NCBI GenBank assembly: GCA_950295325.1
Contig: OX485809.1
Coordinates: 30,316,001-30,380,000, forward strand
Origin: Polytrichum commune
Taxonomy: Eukaryota > Streptophyta > Polytrichopsida > Polytrichales > Polytrichaceae
Length of the DNA: 64,000 nucleotides
Reading direction: 5' to 3'
The stretch's first letter is position 1, and each line of letters opens with the position of its first letter. A program made the position numbers and the translations under genes. Positions 10,440-21,068 of this stretch are shown here, piece by piece. Under the pieces are notes generated by a model that saw only the letters and a program-made list of their open reading frames with translations, was not told where the DNA came from and did not search any database.

Positions 10440-12640
10440 AATCCTTAAATGTAAGTTGGAGCATAAATGCCATACTTGCCAGTACCGACTTTGGCATTAC
10501 ACAAAGTCTTCGTATTGGCTTGCATTGCCCAACATATCTTTGTTGGGGTAGGGGCCAATCTAGCAATGTGCCATTGTGAAGCAAGACAATTTGTCTTTGA
10601 AATTGATGTAATAGGAGCCACACCATGCTTTGTAGAATTCAAAGACTCCTCCATGCATGACCTTTTAGCACGACCGTTAGGGTAGGGAATTAAATATTTA
10701 ATTTGTCGGGTCGATGTGAGTCACAATGAGCACTGGGCGGCAAGTCTAGTTGTCGTTTGGTGGACCCAATAGCTTTGAGCCCTCCAAGGCACAATCCCTA
10801 GTGTTAAGATCTTCTGTCCCCCCCAAAAAATCTTTGTTGCATCTTTAAGAATATTGAGATCTCCACTCCTTGTTGCAACCTTCAATTTCAAGGACGTTAA
10901 ATTGGGGCCCTTACCATTACATCATTTTTCCAACCACGACGTGTAATTTGCAATGTGCATGAATGCACTAATCAAATCGTCGACCATTGCTTCGTACATG
11001 CAAGTCATCTTGTTGCCTGATTGTTGCAACCACTTGTTGTGTACCGTCTCTACAAGGTTACATGTTGGCATCTCCATACGTTCATATGTTGTCATATCCT
11101 GCAAATAACATGCAAATGCTATATATTTCTTACATTTACAAAAGTAAATAAAATTCAAAAATGAAATTTAATAAGGAAGGTACAATAAGCATATGACCAC
11201 CCCATTGCTTATAACGGATGTGCCAAAATCCCAACCATCAGAGAGACCGAAAATGCCTTCTTCAGTTCTAGAACCTGATGACAACCGCCCTGATCAAATC
11301 ATGCATAACCTTTGCCATTGTTTGGGCGTCTTTGTAATCCTTGATATTTGTGCGTGATGAAATTATAATGATGGTTTGATATATTTATGGGTCACCCTAT
11401 CCAAACTCGATGACCAATGAACAAGGCACGTGCATTCACGACCAACCATGGTCAATTAGGGGTCTCTGTCCCCACAATTCTTCTTGACATCATTCCAATT
11501 TGTTTGGGAATTGCCCGCCATGAAACCTTTGAAGTGCGTCTTTGGCACTCCATTCTTTGCCATGACGGAATTCAAGTTTTCCCATAATAAAGTTTGGGTT
11601 GTGTCATGCTCTGATTGCAAGTCTGTATAATACTTGTTGTCATACACATGATACAATAGGCCCAATTCTTCAACCGTTTAATGCGATCAAATATTATCCA
11701 TGATTTCTCCATATCCCCTTTAACATGCACATGCTTCACAAAGTCTACACCACTCTTTGGAAGGTCCACTTCCATTTTGAAGATAAACAATTTGTTTTTG
11801 AATTGCCAAGGAAACATGCTACCATAAACATCCTTGAAACCCAAATGATCTTTGAGCCATAATGCTATGCATTGTGTCCGTACAAAATGCCTTGTACTAG
11901 ATTTAGGGTTTAGGGTTTAGGATTTAGGGTTTACCCAAAATGCCTTGTACAAAGTTACAACAATTTGGGTAGCGTAGAGTACTAAATTTATCCATAATCA
12001 CCTCTAACAACAACCCTCCCAAGTGATGGTCTTCGTCGTTTGATGGAGATTTAAGAAGGTAGTCTATCAAGAATTGTTTGATCGTTACCATCACTATTGC
12101 GGAGTTCTTGGCAGTGGATGTTTTCGTGACCTCATTAGCAACGCACTATTAAGCCATGTCCAATGACTCACAACATGTGCCATTAAAGATAGGGTAGTCA
12201 TGCACACCTAAATGAATACAACCTTGGACATCCCAGAGGATGTTGAATGAACATATAGTATGCGAACATGACACAAAGTAATGCACACATGTGTGGAATG
12301 ACATACCTTACACTCCAATTTGCATGTATTAGGGGCCAACACTTCCAACATGGAATGAGATAAAAGTTGATCCAATCTACTCGCATAATATTAATTTGGG
12401 CATTGGAGACGACCAACACAAAAACAACGTCTAAATGAAAATCCAAAATCGTTATGGATATGAATTGTCTTTGTTGTGCACCAAGGGTGTTCATCGCAGA
12501 TCTTATCCATGCCATCCATGGAATGTCCATAAGCACTTCGACTCTCATAGCCACAAGGAGCAACACAAACAACATGTCACCTACAAAAGATGGTGGTAAA
12601 TACTGGACCTCATGAATATTAGTGTTGTTGAAGTTAAATA
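10440..12640 (-). pseudogene. Decayed MULE-like DDE transposase
   Basis: Pieces of one protein can be followed on the minus strand in shifting frames. In order they are: a Cys-rich N-terminal part (about 12575-12190, motifs CFCVGRLQCPN and CKLECKVCH); KNSAIVM and the stretch to CNFVQGIL (about 12150-11950); then LWLKDHLGFKDVYGS and WQFKNKLFIFKMEVDLP (about 11860-11690); HVYDNKYY to HFKGFMAGNSQTNWNDV (11660-11480); WLGFWHIRYKQWGGHM (about 11210); and CKKYIAFACYLQD with MEMPTCNLVETVHNKWLQQ (11140-11020). The last recognisable residues are APTY near 10450. The order of a Cys-rich domain, a core with an FKGFM..NSQ.NW catalytic-type motif and a C-terminal Cys region suggests a Mutator-like transposase; that assignment is inference. 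The position where I expect a catalytic Asp in the GFM motif is Gly. Several stops, at least three frameshifts and a telomere-repeat insertion (11898-11936) show it is dead. Confidence 0.65.
11884..11950 (+). repeat. Interstitial telomeric repeat with 14-bp flanking duplication
   Basis: A 39-bp block (11898-11936) contains four TTTAGGG-type units, one of them with an extra-base variation (TTTAGGA). It is bracketed by perfect copies of AAAATGCCTTGTAC at 11884-11897 and 11937-11950. The block lies inside the decayed transposase, and removing it together with one duplicate restores the local reading (F-V-Q-G-I-L-Y). This is the pattern left when a staggered double-strand break is filled and telomere repeats are added. 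Confidence 0.88.
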
Positions 12641-12664
12641 ATTAAATAATTATATTTAGATTAT

Positions 12665-12985
12665 TTATTTGGACTTAGTTAGTTTCAACGCCTTCACAAT
12701 ATTCAAACCCGAAGATGGTGAAAGAAGGTGAAGAGGTGGATGTGGGGATGGAGTTCCTTGGTGAATCAATCTCATATACATGGTATTATAGTAGGTATTA
12801 CCTATATCTACTGAGACTTTGGAAAGAGAGGGAGAGGGAGTTGCACTTCTAAAAGGAAAAGGTGATGTGCTAGAAATATTAACTACTGGACAAATGCCAT
12901 CATCAAAATCAAACAACACAAGAACACCATCTTCACTAGGCTCCAATTTATAAGTGGTGATCGTTGGGATTTGGACTATCGACAT
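12665..12985 (-). CDS. Hypothetical ORF upstream of the decayed transposase
   Basis: This is a 106-residue open frame on the same strand as, and just upstream of, the MULE-like pseudogene. It has an acidic-hydrophobic start (KLEPSEDG, LFDFDDG) followed by a Ser/Pro-rich middle and a basic tail. I recognise no domain. It may be a remnant of the N-terminal part or of an accessory ORF of the same element, or a chance frame. A short AATTAAATAATTATA tract separates it from the transposase. The start at 12985 is simply the first ATG. Confidence 0.25.
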   Translation of the reverse strand: MSIVQIPTITTYKLEPSEDGVLVLFDFDDGICPVVNISSTSPFPFRSATPSPSLSKVSVDIGNTYYNTMYMRLIHQGTPSPHPPLHLLSPSSGLNIVKALKLTKSK

Positions 12986-13149
12986 GCTGGACTTATTAGT
13001 TAAAATGATATTGGAAGCTTGGATCTAGTAATCAGTAAGTAACTCTAAACAATTCCGGACCCAAAATCCATACATAACAATCTTCATTGGTGTTCTTCTA
13101 CATCAAGATTCTTTATGATATATCACCATTTACATTGTACATCTTTTGC

Positions 13150-14425
13150 TCTGCGTACAAGTTCCTGGCTTTAAAGAATTAAATTAGTAATTAGTTAAGT
13201 GTTAGTCGAAGCCAAGCCATTAAAGGCCAAGTTTTATTGTTCGGATTGGGCTCCTTGATGTTCATTTAAGAGGTGGGGGTGTTGCCATTTTGTAACTACC
13301 AGGTTTTGGTGATAAGGAGAGCCCTCGACACTCTGGGCCCTAGCGAATTCCGGAGAGGGGGATCAAAGGGGCGGTTGTAGAGCCCGACGAAGGGAGACAT
13401 GTGGAAGAGAGCTCCAGGGGGCGAAAAATGAAACAGGGGCGGAGCCCTGAAAAATTGAGTTGGCTCTCGTTTTGTTGCGGCTCAAGGTCTGCTTCCGGCA
13501 AGTGGACGTTGAGTGTTGCATGGCCAGCTAAAGGAGGACAACTCCGTTGGCTGGGAGACCGTTGTCGAACAGTAAGGAGTTCAAGCTGAATTGAAAGGAT
13601 GGCAGAAAGTTGGCATTGGGCGGCCGAGGGGCAGCCGATTCACAACTTGAGGCAGAAAACAACTGAGTTACTTAAGTATGCTTCAGTTGTTGTTGGTGAG
13701 GCCGGTGGCATTGGGCCGCAACCAGGAGGAGCGTGAATGATACGTGAGCTGGGAGGTGAGAGGAAGCCACTAAGGTGCAGGGTATCAAAAAATTGAATGG
13801 CACAGTTCTCAAACTTTGCTCCTGAGGTGGGCATTAGTAGCCGAATCTCTCAATCTTTGAAGCATTAGCCAGGTTGCCATTCTGAACTTGAATGCAGATC
13901 AATGTGGGGACAGCTGGAGGTCGGCACCTCTCATCCGAGCCGAGTCAGCCATCCAAATTCCTTGGTGGCAGAGATCTCAGCTGAGGGCTTCTAGGATTCT
14001 CGGTGGCTACTGCCTCGGGGCAATTTGTTGGATTTGACGCAGTGGGATATGTTCTCGGTAGAAGCAGACGTGAGATCGCCGAGGCCGCCATGGTGAGGTG
14101 GGCCTTCCCGGTGCTCTGCACCGAACTGCCGAGACGGCAATAGCTGTTGTCTATGAGTTCAGGAGCTGAGAAACCTCTCTGGTCCGACGAAAGAAGGCTG
14201 AGGTGGCATATCAGTGCGCTAAGGGAAGTCTGTGCTTTGGAGATCCGAGGGCAGAGCGTAGGCCATTCCAAGCTTACAGACGGACAGGGGAGGCATCAGA
14301 TTCAAGGGAAGAGGGTATGAACATTGAAACAGTCGTGAGGGGGGGGGGGGGGGGGGGGTTTGGCCACACAATATTGCAATAGAATTAAGACTAGGACGCT
14401 TAAGGGTGGGTGGTTTGGCCTCACA
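13150..14425 (+). mobile_element. Decayed LTR, copy F of the TGTGAG..CTCACA family (5' truncated)
   Basis: The right end is clear: ACTAGGACGCTTAAGGGTGG, then GTGGTTTGGCCTCACA ending at 14425, identical to the other family members. Inside, GTTCATTTAAGAGGTGGGGG near 13260 matches the corresponding region of copy E (inverse at about 62940). The left TGTGAGCCC end and a target duplication were not found, so the left boundary is approximate. The interior is GC-rich and includes a 19-G run (14340-14358). ORFs at 13401-14437 fall inside this repeat and are not convincing genes. Confidence 0.55.
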
Positions 14426-14599
14426 ATAGGCTAGCACCTTACCTTAGAAGGCTTGTGCGCCACACCGGAAGCATCTTGGATTTTGTTATGTCCAATCCCA
14501 TCAGCAATGTGGCACTCAACCCCCGTGATAATGTATATAGGAGCTCGTATATACAATCATGTGGCTCGTGAAATTCAATAAATTAATTTAATATCTCCG

Positions 14600-15620
14600 T
14601 GCATGTGGTTGTGTCCATGTGTTTCATATATCTAATGTTTGGATTTTTTTTGTTGCCCATAGTCTCCCCCATTGTTGGACAATCCTTCCTGTCCACCCTC
14701 GTCCCCTGGCTCCCCTTCCCGCAGCATGACGGATTCCCAAATTCCCTCCCTCTATTAATTCTCAATGGTGGATGTAGCCTCAGCCGTGGATTACTCCTGA
14801 GACGTCAGCATCGACGATGGTGTTGTGAACAACCCCCCCCCCCCCAGAATTGTTGCCCACGCATACGCCCCATCCACCTATCCCTCTCCAAGGAGAAACG
14901 AACGCTTGTTGGGTGCCGACATGTGTCGCCCTTGAGGGACGTTGATGTTGCTTGTTGTGGGCTGAGCTAGCGTCTCCGCATGGAAGCTCCCCGGTGCGAC
15001 CCTTCCCCCGTCGACTCCGTTCCTCCTCCTGCAAACTCCTCCGCAATCGTCGGCCCTCCATGCCTTGATTCCTCCCCAGGCACCCACAATGCCACAATTC
15101 AATCGGCTCCGGATGCTTTACTCGACGCCCCCGCGGTGCCGATCGTGCCCTGCACCGACATCCCCAAAGCCAAGGGGCCTTTCTTTGTTCCCTCCCCCTT
15201 TTTCACCATTGCTTTCCTTATCTTGCATGTGCATGCCGTGCACTTTACGAGCGCCCATCCCAAACTACCCCTCTCAATTCCCCACTTCATTTTTCCTATG
15301 GTATTGTTTCGCAAGTCGCTCCATGCTCGCTTGATGGCCGGCCCTCATTGCCTTCCTCATTGGAGAGGCACACCTTCAAGGCCGCATTTTCCGAGTCCGA
15401 TTGTTGTTTGGCCCTCTGGAGAAGTGCAAGACATTCTCTCCCGCAGACCCCCTCGTATTCCACTTACAATATCACTTCGTACAATTTGGAAGCACGCCTG
15501 GATATATGGAAGAATAACACATATTTAGGGCCAGTCAACAAACATGGCTTCAGCCGCGGTCTGGAGATTTTCAAAGCCATGGAGGCCACGAAAAACAAGG
15601 ACTCGATTGCAAAATAAATA
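14600..15620. other. GC-rich block, possible gene remnant
   Basis: This region is clearly richer in GC than its AT-rich neighbours and holds overlapping open frames on both strands. The longest is 14980-15528 on the plus strand (182 codons, Pro/Ser-rich, no recognised domain). A different plus frame ends 15348-15617 in a more protein-like stretch (NLEARLDIWKN, GLEIFKAMEATKNKD). A run of 13 C lies at 14833-14845. It may be a decayed gene or captured gene fragment, but I cannot name a family. Confidence 0.3.
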
Positions 15621-18600
15621 AATAATGGGACGTAATAGTGGGACTAGAAATGTCTATGGACTCCCTAAATGTGTGTAGGGGTAGAACATAGTGTTTGGTT
15701 ATCTATGCTATTTGAAGTTCTTCAAGACATTGATGGTATTTCCATTAAATTTGTATTTCAAACCCATTGAATAGATTCAATTTCCAATCATTCTCCGCAT
15801 CTTCCCTTCCATTGGCAACGATATCTCATTTCATACGCAAATGTTATCATATATGATGCACTTTTTTGTTCACTTTGATAAATTTATGTCCAATAGTTGT
15901 ATCCAATATTATATATATGGAATTTATATGTTGTCATCATTGGTCCAAATTTGAAAAGCATGTCGTTGAATAGCCTCAAAATCATCAAAAAGTCTCTGAT
16001 TACCAAATATAGTGCTCCAATTGTTGTCCATTTTTTTCTTACACCGCATTTTGTTTCTTACGTTTTTTTTCTCAGTTCGGTAAATGACATTTTTTTTAAA
16101 AATTTAAAATTTTTAATCATGTAGGACATTTCTCGTCTTACAATAAAAAAAACTACCTCTTTTCATCCACTAGCACAGACCCTACCCTAGACCTGCTGCC
16201 CCTAGTAATTGTTTCCACATTATTTTACATGTATTGACTAGATAAAAAAGGCCTTATATGTGATGGTATTTTACATGTAAACATGTTTCATTATTTTAAA
16301 ACCCCCTATATTATATGTACGTTTTTTGCAAAATTTATATACAATGAATATATTAGACCCTTATTTTTGTCACACGTTGTTTCTACAATTTTGGCTAGTG
16401 ATCCCCCCCCCCGAGTAGCATGGCTACATAATAGACTGTAGGATGTGGGTGTTATTTTAACTAATTATGCAAATAGGAATAGAATAATGAATTTTAAATA
16501 GATTATAACCTCACAAAGAGGCTCTAGATTTTGGACTTAGACATGTACCATAGATTCCACTACACACATACACAAGGCCTAGTTCATGATGATTCAATTT
16601 GTGCATATTTAAGTTTTGACTAAGCTTTATGTACATGAGCCTATTATGTAGACTTAAATTCATGTATATTCTTATTGTTTACAACAAATTTTTTTAATAA
16701 GAATACTAATCTCATGGTGACTAACGCATGCTAGTTTGGATTGTATTGATAGATGACTTTTAACCAAGGTATCTCTGCTCTCCCCTCTCTCTCCATGTGT
16801 CAAGAGTACAATGTTTCTTTGCACAATCAAGGACACGTGTCAAAAGTTGTTGCATGACATTGAGACTGAAGAATCCAACTTCAAAGCATCTATTAAACTA
16901 GCAATGAACTAAAACCAACACTAGTATGTGACACATAGTGTTGGATTTAGGTCAAGTGTTGCTTATGGATATTGGTACATCTTTATCCAAACCTATCTCC
17001 TTATACAACAACATGAAATACAACCGACTTACAAATCATTCAAAACAAATTGGAATGAATGTCAAAGGTCTACGTAACCAATAATATCATGCATATATGG
17101 GTGGATTTGGCATGTAATTTCAAACAAGTTATGATGGTGCTTTTCTAAAATTTCACCCAGACGGACATATGACTGTAGCATTTGGGACCAGTAACCGACA
17201 AAGTTAAGTGATAGCCACATAGTACTATTGGTGGGGGGTCACACAATTGAAACTGGACGCGGGACTCATGAATATTATTAATGATTGACTGAAGCTATCA
17301 TGTGACATGTACAATAAAATCGTTCAAAATATCTTAGTAATTGTTATGAAACTTATTATTTTCCCGTCATCTCAAAGCTAAGAGTCAAGAAAAACCTAGA
17401 GTAATAAATTCACCCACATCTTTGGAGCCAATAGAAGTGGGGATTTGACTACTCGGACCGCCACCTTTCTCACCATACAAGCTAGTGTCATAGTCATCGT
17501 AGGTAAACAATTAACTTGGTGTCAAGGTCAATGTCTTTGGTCCATGTGTGTATATGTGTAGGTCATTTATGGAAGGTTCACTGTATATGTTCAAAGTGCC
17601 CGCAGCCTAGGGCATTTGACTTCTCAGATCATTACAATTAATTCCAAGAGGTAAACCTTGCACTGCTACACTGATGATCCCAATTAGTGTGTGTCACTAC
17701 TCAAAGTTAAATGGTGCAATAACTTCTTATGATTGAGTTCAATTTTTACTAACAAAAATTCAATAGGTTGTTTAGACATTAAGGAACATGAATGACGTTG
17801 CTTGGTAAAACATTACAATCTCATTAAATGGTTATAGCACTGCGTAACTTTGCATAGTACCATATAGCATATATTAAGTAAAAGTCCCCAGAGCATAATG
17901 CAACTGGGGAACATGAAGATCTATGACAATATTACATTTGAACATTTTTGAAGTCCACATTTGGACAAGTGCTTTGGGACTCCTATGTTGGTAGTGTTGC
18001 AATGTATCCTTCTAATGGGTTTCTATATTACAAGCATATGAATCCTAGGCAATTGACCTACATCACTAGAAACTCGTCTTATGTAACTAGAAAATTTGCA
18101 TTGTTCTTTCATTGATGTGGGACGATTGCGTAGGACTTGTATGCTAACAGTGGTAATACATGCATTACAATCATATGAGTCTTAAGTAATTTACATGTGT
18201 CACTAAAAAATTATCATGCATCACCAAAAAATGTAAATATATATCATAATGATAGATTTGCATACTTCTTTTAGTGACTCAAGTCAATTGCCTCGTACGT
18301 TGATAGTGATGATAGGATGAAATGCACAATTCTAGTTGCAAATTGAACATCAATCAAGGTTCATATCACATGTCAGGTGATTGGACATCCATGTCCACAC
18401 ACACAGTGCAAATACCTCAATACATTACCAGCATACGAGTCCCAAAGCACAACCCATGAACTGAAAATTTACCACCATGACAGATTTCCAAGTTTTCAAT
18501 TGCTCTGTACTTGTCCTCAGCACTCATATTCTTCCGATATATTCTGTCCTAATGGGCTGTAAATTCTGGTCTATTCCACTAATCCAAATTCCACATCCAA

Positions 18601-19253
18601 AGTATGAAGGGTCAAGAGTTCTTCGAATATGAAACAACAAAATTAAGATGCACATGTGTAAACAAAGTAATAGTTTATGGCTAGCTTCAATGGTATAATT
18701 GAAATGAATTTGGCACCAGGAATCTGAATGGAAGCAACGTCAAGGAGGTCATGTGCGTGTGGCCATTAATACTTGAAATTCAACCACCACTGGGTTGAGT
18801 ATATAGATGTGATGAGCACAATATTGGAGCTCCAGGAGCCCATTTCCCGAGTGTTTTTGTACAACAAATGGATTATCAATAAGTAATTCAACTTTCTTCA
18901 AGTCTCTCTTTAGATTTGCGTTGTACACTTCCAAATGTCAGAACTTCGAGTTGCAAGAACAGCAGCAGAATTAAGCTAACTTAAATCCTACGCTCTTACA
19001 ATGTTTATCATCAATCTCTTTTCGACCCCCTGATCCCGTATTTGGCGGAAGATCGGGTGGTCGTCTATGGTGCATGGATTAACTCATCGAATATGATCTG
19101 AATGCCCTCTACCTTCGCAAATCTTCGTTGAATAGTTCCATCGGGGGCACGGGGTCAAAATCTCACAAACTAATCTCAGCGTTCATCAAAAGTTCCTCGC
19201 TAACCTTGCAGCAGGGGATGTCTCAGAGGATACTATGTGGTGGCTGCTGGTCT
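15621..19253. other. AT-rich intergenic DNA
   Basis: I see no gene, no tandem array and no paired element ends here. A 10-C run lies at 16403-16412. This region lies downstream of the ERF gene; I did not find a clear AATAAA close to its stop codon. Confidence 0.45.
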
Positions 19254-21068
19254 TCAATAGTCGAAGAGGAAGTCGTAGATGGACAAGTGAACCGATTTTG
19301 AGTCTGCTTTGGAGGAGGCAGAGGAAGACGACACTTCATGTGGAGTGAGTCCTTGTGGGATGTCCAGGTCGGTGAGCATATCCACCAGCAGTTGGTGATG
19401 ATCTTTATATTTCTCCACTACATCCAACTTCACATCGATCTGCACTGCTTCATCGTATTCCACTGCACGTCGAGGGTGCTTGTCCCTAAATTGCTGGGTA
19501 ATTAGTTCGCTTGTCTGACTCTGATGCACACTGTGAGCCTCCCGAGGCCTCTTGCTGGACTGAATCTGCTTGGCAATGTAGCTCTTGGTGTCCACTCGCC
19601 GGCTGTACGCGGACTGATCCCCGGGCGAAGACGAATTAACCTTCAAGATAGACCTGGCTATGGTCGTGCTGCTGCCAGGTGGGACCCGCCAGGGGTAGCT
19701 CAAGCGCAGGGGATGGCCAGCGGAATTAGCAGCAAGATGATGTCGATGAGGATTTGGAGCAGCCTGAGCAGCAGGGATGGGGAGGGAATTGAAACTCAAA
19801 TTGTTGTGATGGTGATGATTCTTGGAAGCTGATCGGCTGGAGGTGGAGGCAAGAGGCGAAGGGTGTGAGGCAGGGTTGGAGAGGGCGGTGGTCGCCCTAA
19901 GGGGAAAGTTGAGGAGTGCTCTAGAGCCACGCATCTTGAGTGCAGCCCTGTCATAAGCAAGCGCAGCCTCCTCGGCGGTGTCGAAGGTGCCCAACCACAT
20001 CCGTGCACCATGCTTCGCAGAGTCACGAATCTCGGCTGCGAATTTCCCCCACGGTCGTTGCCTCACACCTCGGAAATGCATTGATGGCGATACAATATTC
20101 TTAGGCCGGGACGTACTTGGAGTCTGCTCATGCTGCAGAGCTGGCGGTTCCATCTCTGCACCAATTGTTAGCAGCTCCTCGCTCGTCATTTGATCATCCA
20201 CGCAGTCTGGCCGGGACTCCTCCCCAATGGATATCACCCCTGTCTGCTCCTCCCATTCCTCCTCGTGGGACGTGGCCGACGCGATAATGTCAATGTTAGA
20301 CTTGTCCACTTCTTCAGATTTTTCTTCTTGGGTGGCATCGTTATGATTCTCATTCAGGCAGGGAGTTGGCAGTACCGCGTCACGAGTACTACTCATGCAA
20401 TGCACGCGCTTCGAGCCCCACGGACTGGACGGAATGGAGTTGGAAGGTAGGGTGGTAACGTCTTCCAGGGCTATGGAGATGGGTGGCAGGTCACGTCGAC
20501 TTCTGCAAGACAACCCATTGTTGTAGCGGGCTCCTTCTGCTTTCACAATTGACCTCGAAGAACTCTCTCCCTGTTCATTCGGTGTCCATGTCCATGCTGG
20601 GGCCGAGTCTAGGCAAAGGAAGTCCTCCACGTTGAGGATGCGGCAGGGGGCAGCGATGTCGAGTGCAGGGGACCTCCGGGCGCTGTTCTCAGCTCGGACG
20701 CTCGACCCACCTTCACTGACACTTTCGGTGGACTCGTAAGCTTCAATATCTTCACAGCTGCCATCGCTGGACTGACTGCCAGAGCTCAGGCTTCTTGCGA
20801 ATTGCAGAGGAGATGTCGGGGAGAATACACCCTGCTGTACCTTGGGGAGGATGTGGCTACCGTCACCTGTAGAAGTAAGATGGGAGAGCAATTCGACATG
20901 ATCCGTTGTGAAGCTTGAGGAAAACACAGCAGGCTCCGAAGATTCGTCCTCGTGGAATAGATATTGATTCAAGCTCTCCAGGACTTTCTTGGCGTCCGAT
21001 GGAATAGTTACATCATACCCGTCCGTCGCCCACCCAGCTTCTCCTGCAGGCTCCTGGAGCAGTTTCAT
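19254..21068 (-). CDS. AP2/ERF transcription factor, group IX-like
   Basis: This is a nuclear DNA-binding regulator expected to bind GCC-box-type promoter elements. The 604-residue single-exon frame holds one AP2/ERF domain at residues 331-389. It carries the [10 protein letters not shown] and [19 protein letters not shown] signatures, with Ala344 and Asp349 at the two positions (14 and 19) that mark ERF rather than DREB proteins, and [12 protein letters not shown] at its end. A single AP2 domain and no B3 domain place it in ERF. The N-terminal LNQYLF (33-38) resembles the CMIX-type motif of group IX; this is inference. A Ser-rich segment (91-130) and an acidic segment (248-310) precede the domain. 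A His run (418-421), a KRPR nuclear-localisation candidate (506-509) and an acidic-hydrophobic C-terminus (VDMLTDL at 562-568) follow it. At 604 residues it is longer than most angiosperm group IX ERFs. GC content is well above the flanks and the frame is unbroken, so it is probably functional. The ATG at 21068 is the first in frame. Confidence 0.95.
   Translation of the reverse strand: MKLLQEPAGEAGWATDGYDVTIPSDAKKVLESLNQYLFHEDESSEPAVFSSSFTTDHVELLSHLTSTGDGSHILPKVQQGVFSPTSPLQFARSLSSGSQSSDGSCEDIEAYESTESVSEGGSSVRAENSARRSPALDIAAPCRILNVEDFLCLDSAPAWTWTPNEQGESSSRSIVKAEGARYNNGLSCRSRRDLPPISIALEDVTTLPSNSIPSSPWGSKRVHCMSSTRDAVLPTPCLNENHNDATQEEKSEEVDKSNIDIIASATSHEEEWEEQTGVISIGEESRPDCVDDQMTSEELLTIGAEMEPPALQHEQTPSTSRPKNIVSPSMHFRGVRQRPWGKFAAEIRDSAKHGARMWLGTFDTAEEAALAYDRAALKMRGSRALLNFPLRATTALSNPASHPSPLASTSSRSASKNHHHHNNLSFNSLPIPAAQAAPNPHRHHLAANSAGHPLRLSYPWRVPPGSSTTIARSILKVNSSSPGDQSAYSRRVDTKSYIAKQIQSSKRPREAHSVHQSQTSELITQQFRDKHPRRAVEYDEAVQIDVKLDVVEKYKDHHQLLVDMLTDLDIPQGLTPHEVSSSSASSKADSKSVHLSIYDFLFDY

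Noticed and set aside
14980-15528. 182-codon ORF as a genuine gene
   Set aside because: Competing frames overlap it, its composition is Pro/Ser-rich, and no domain or splice pattern supports it; it is kept only as part of a possible remnant block.
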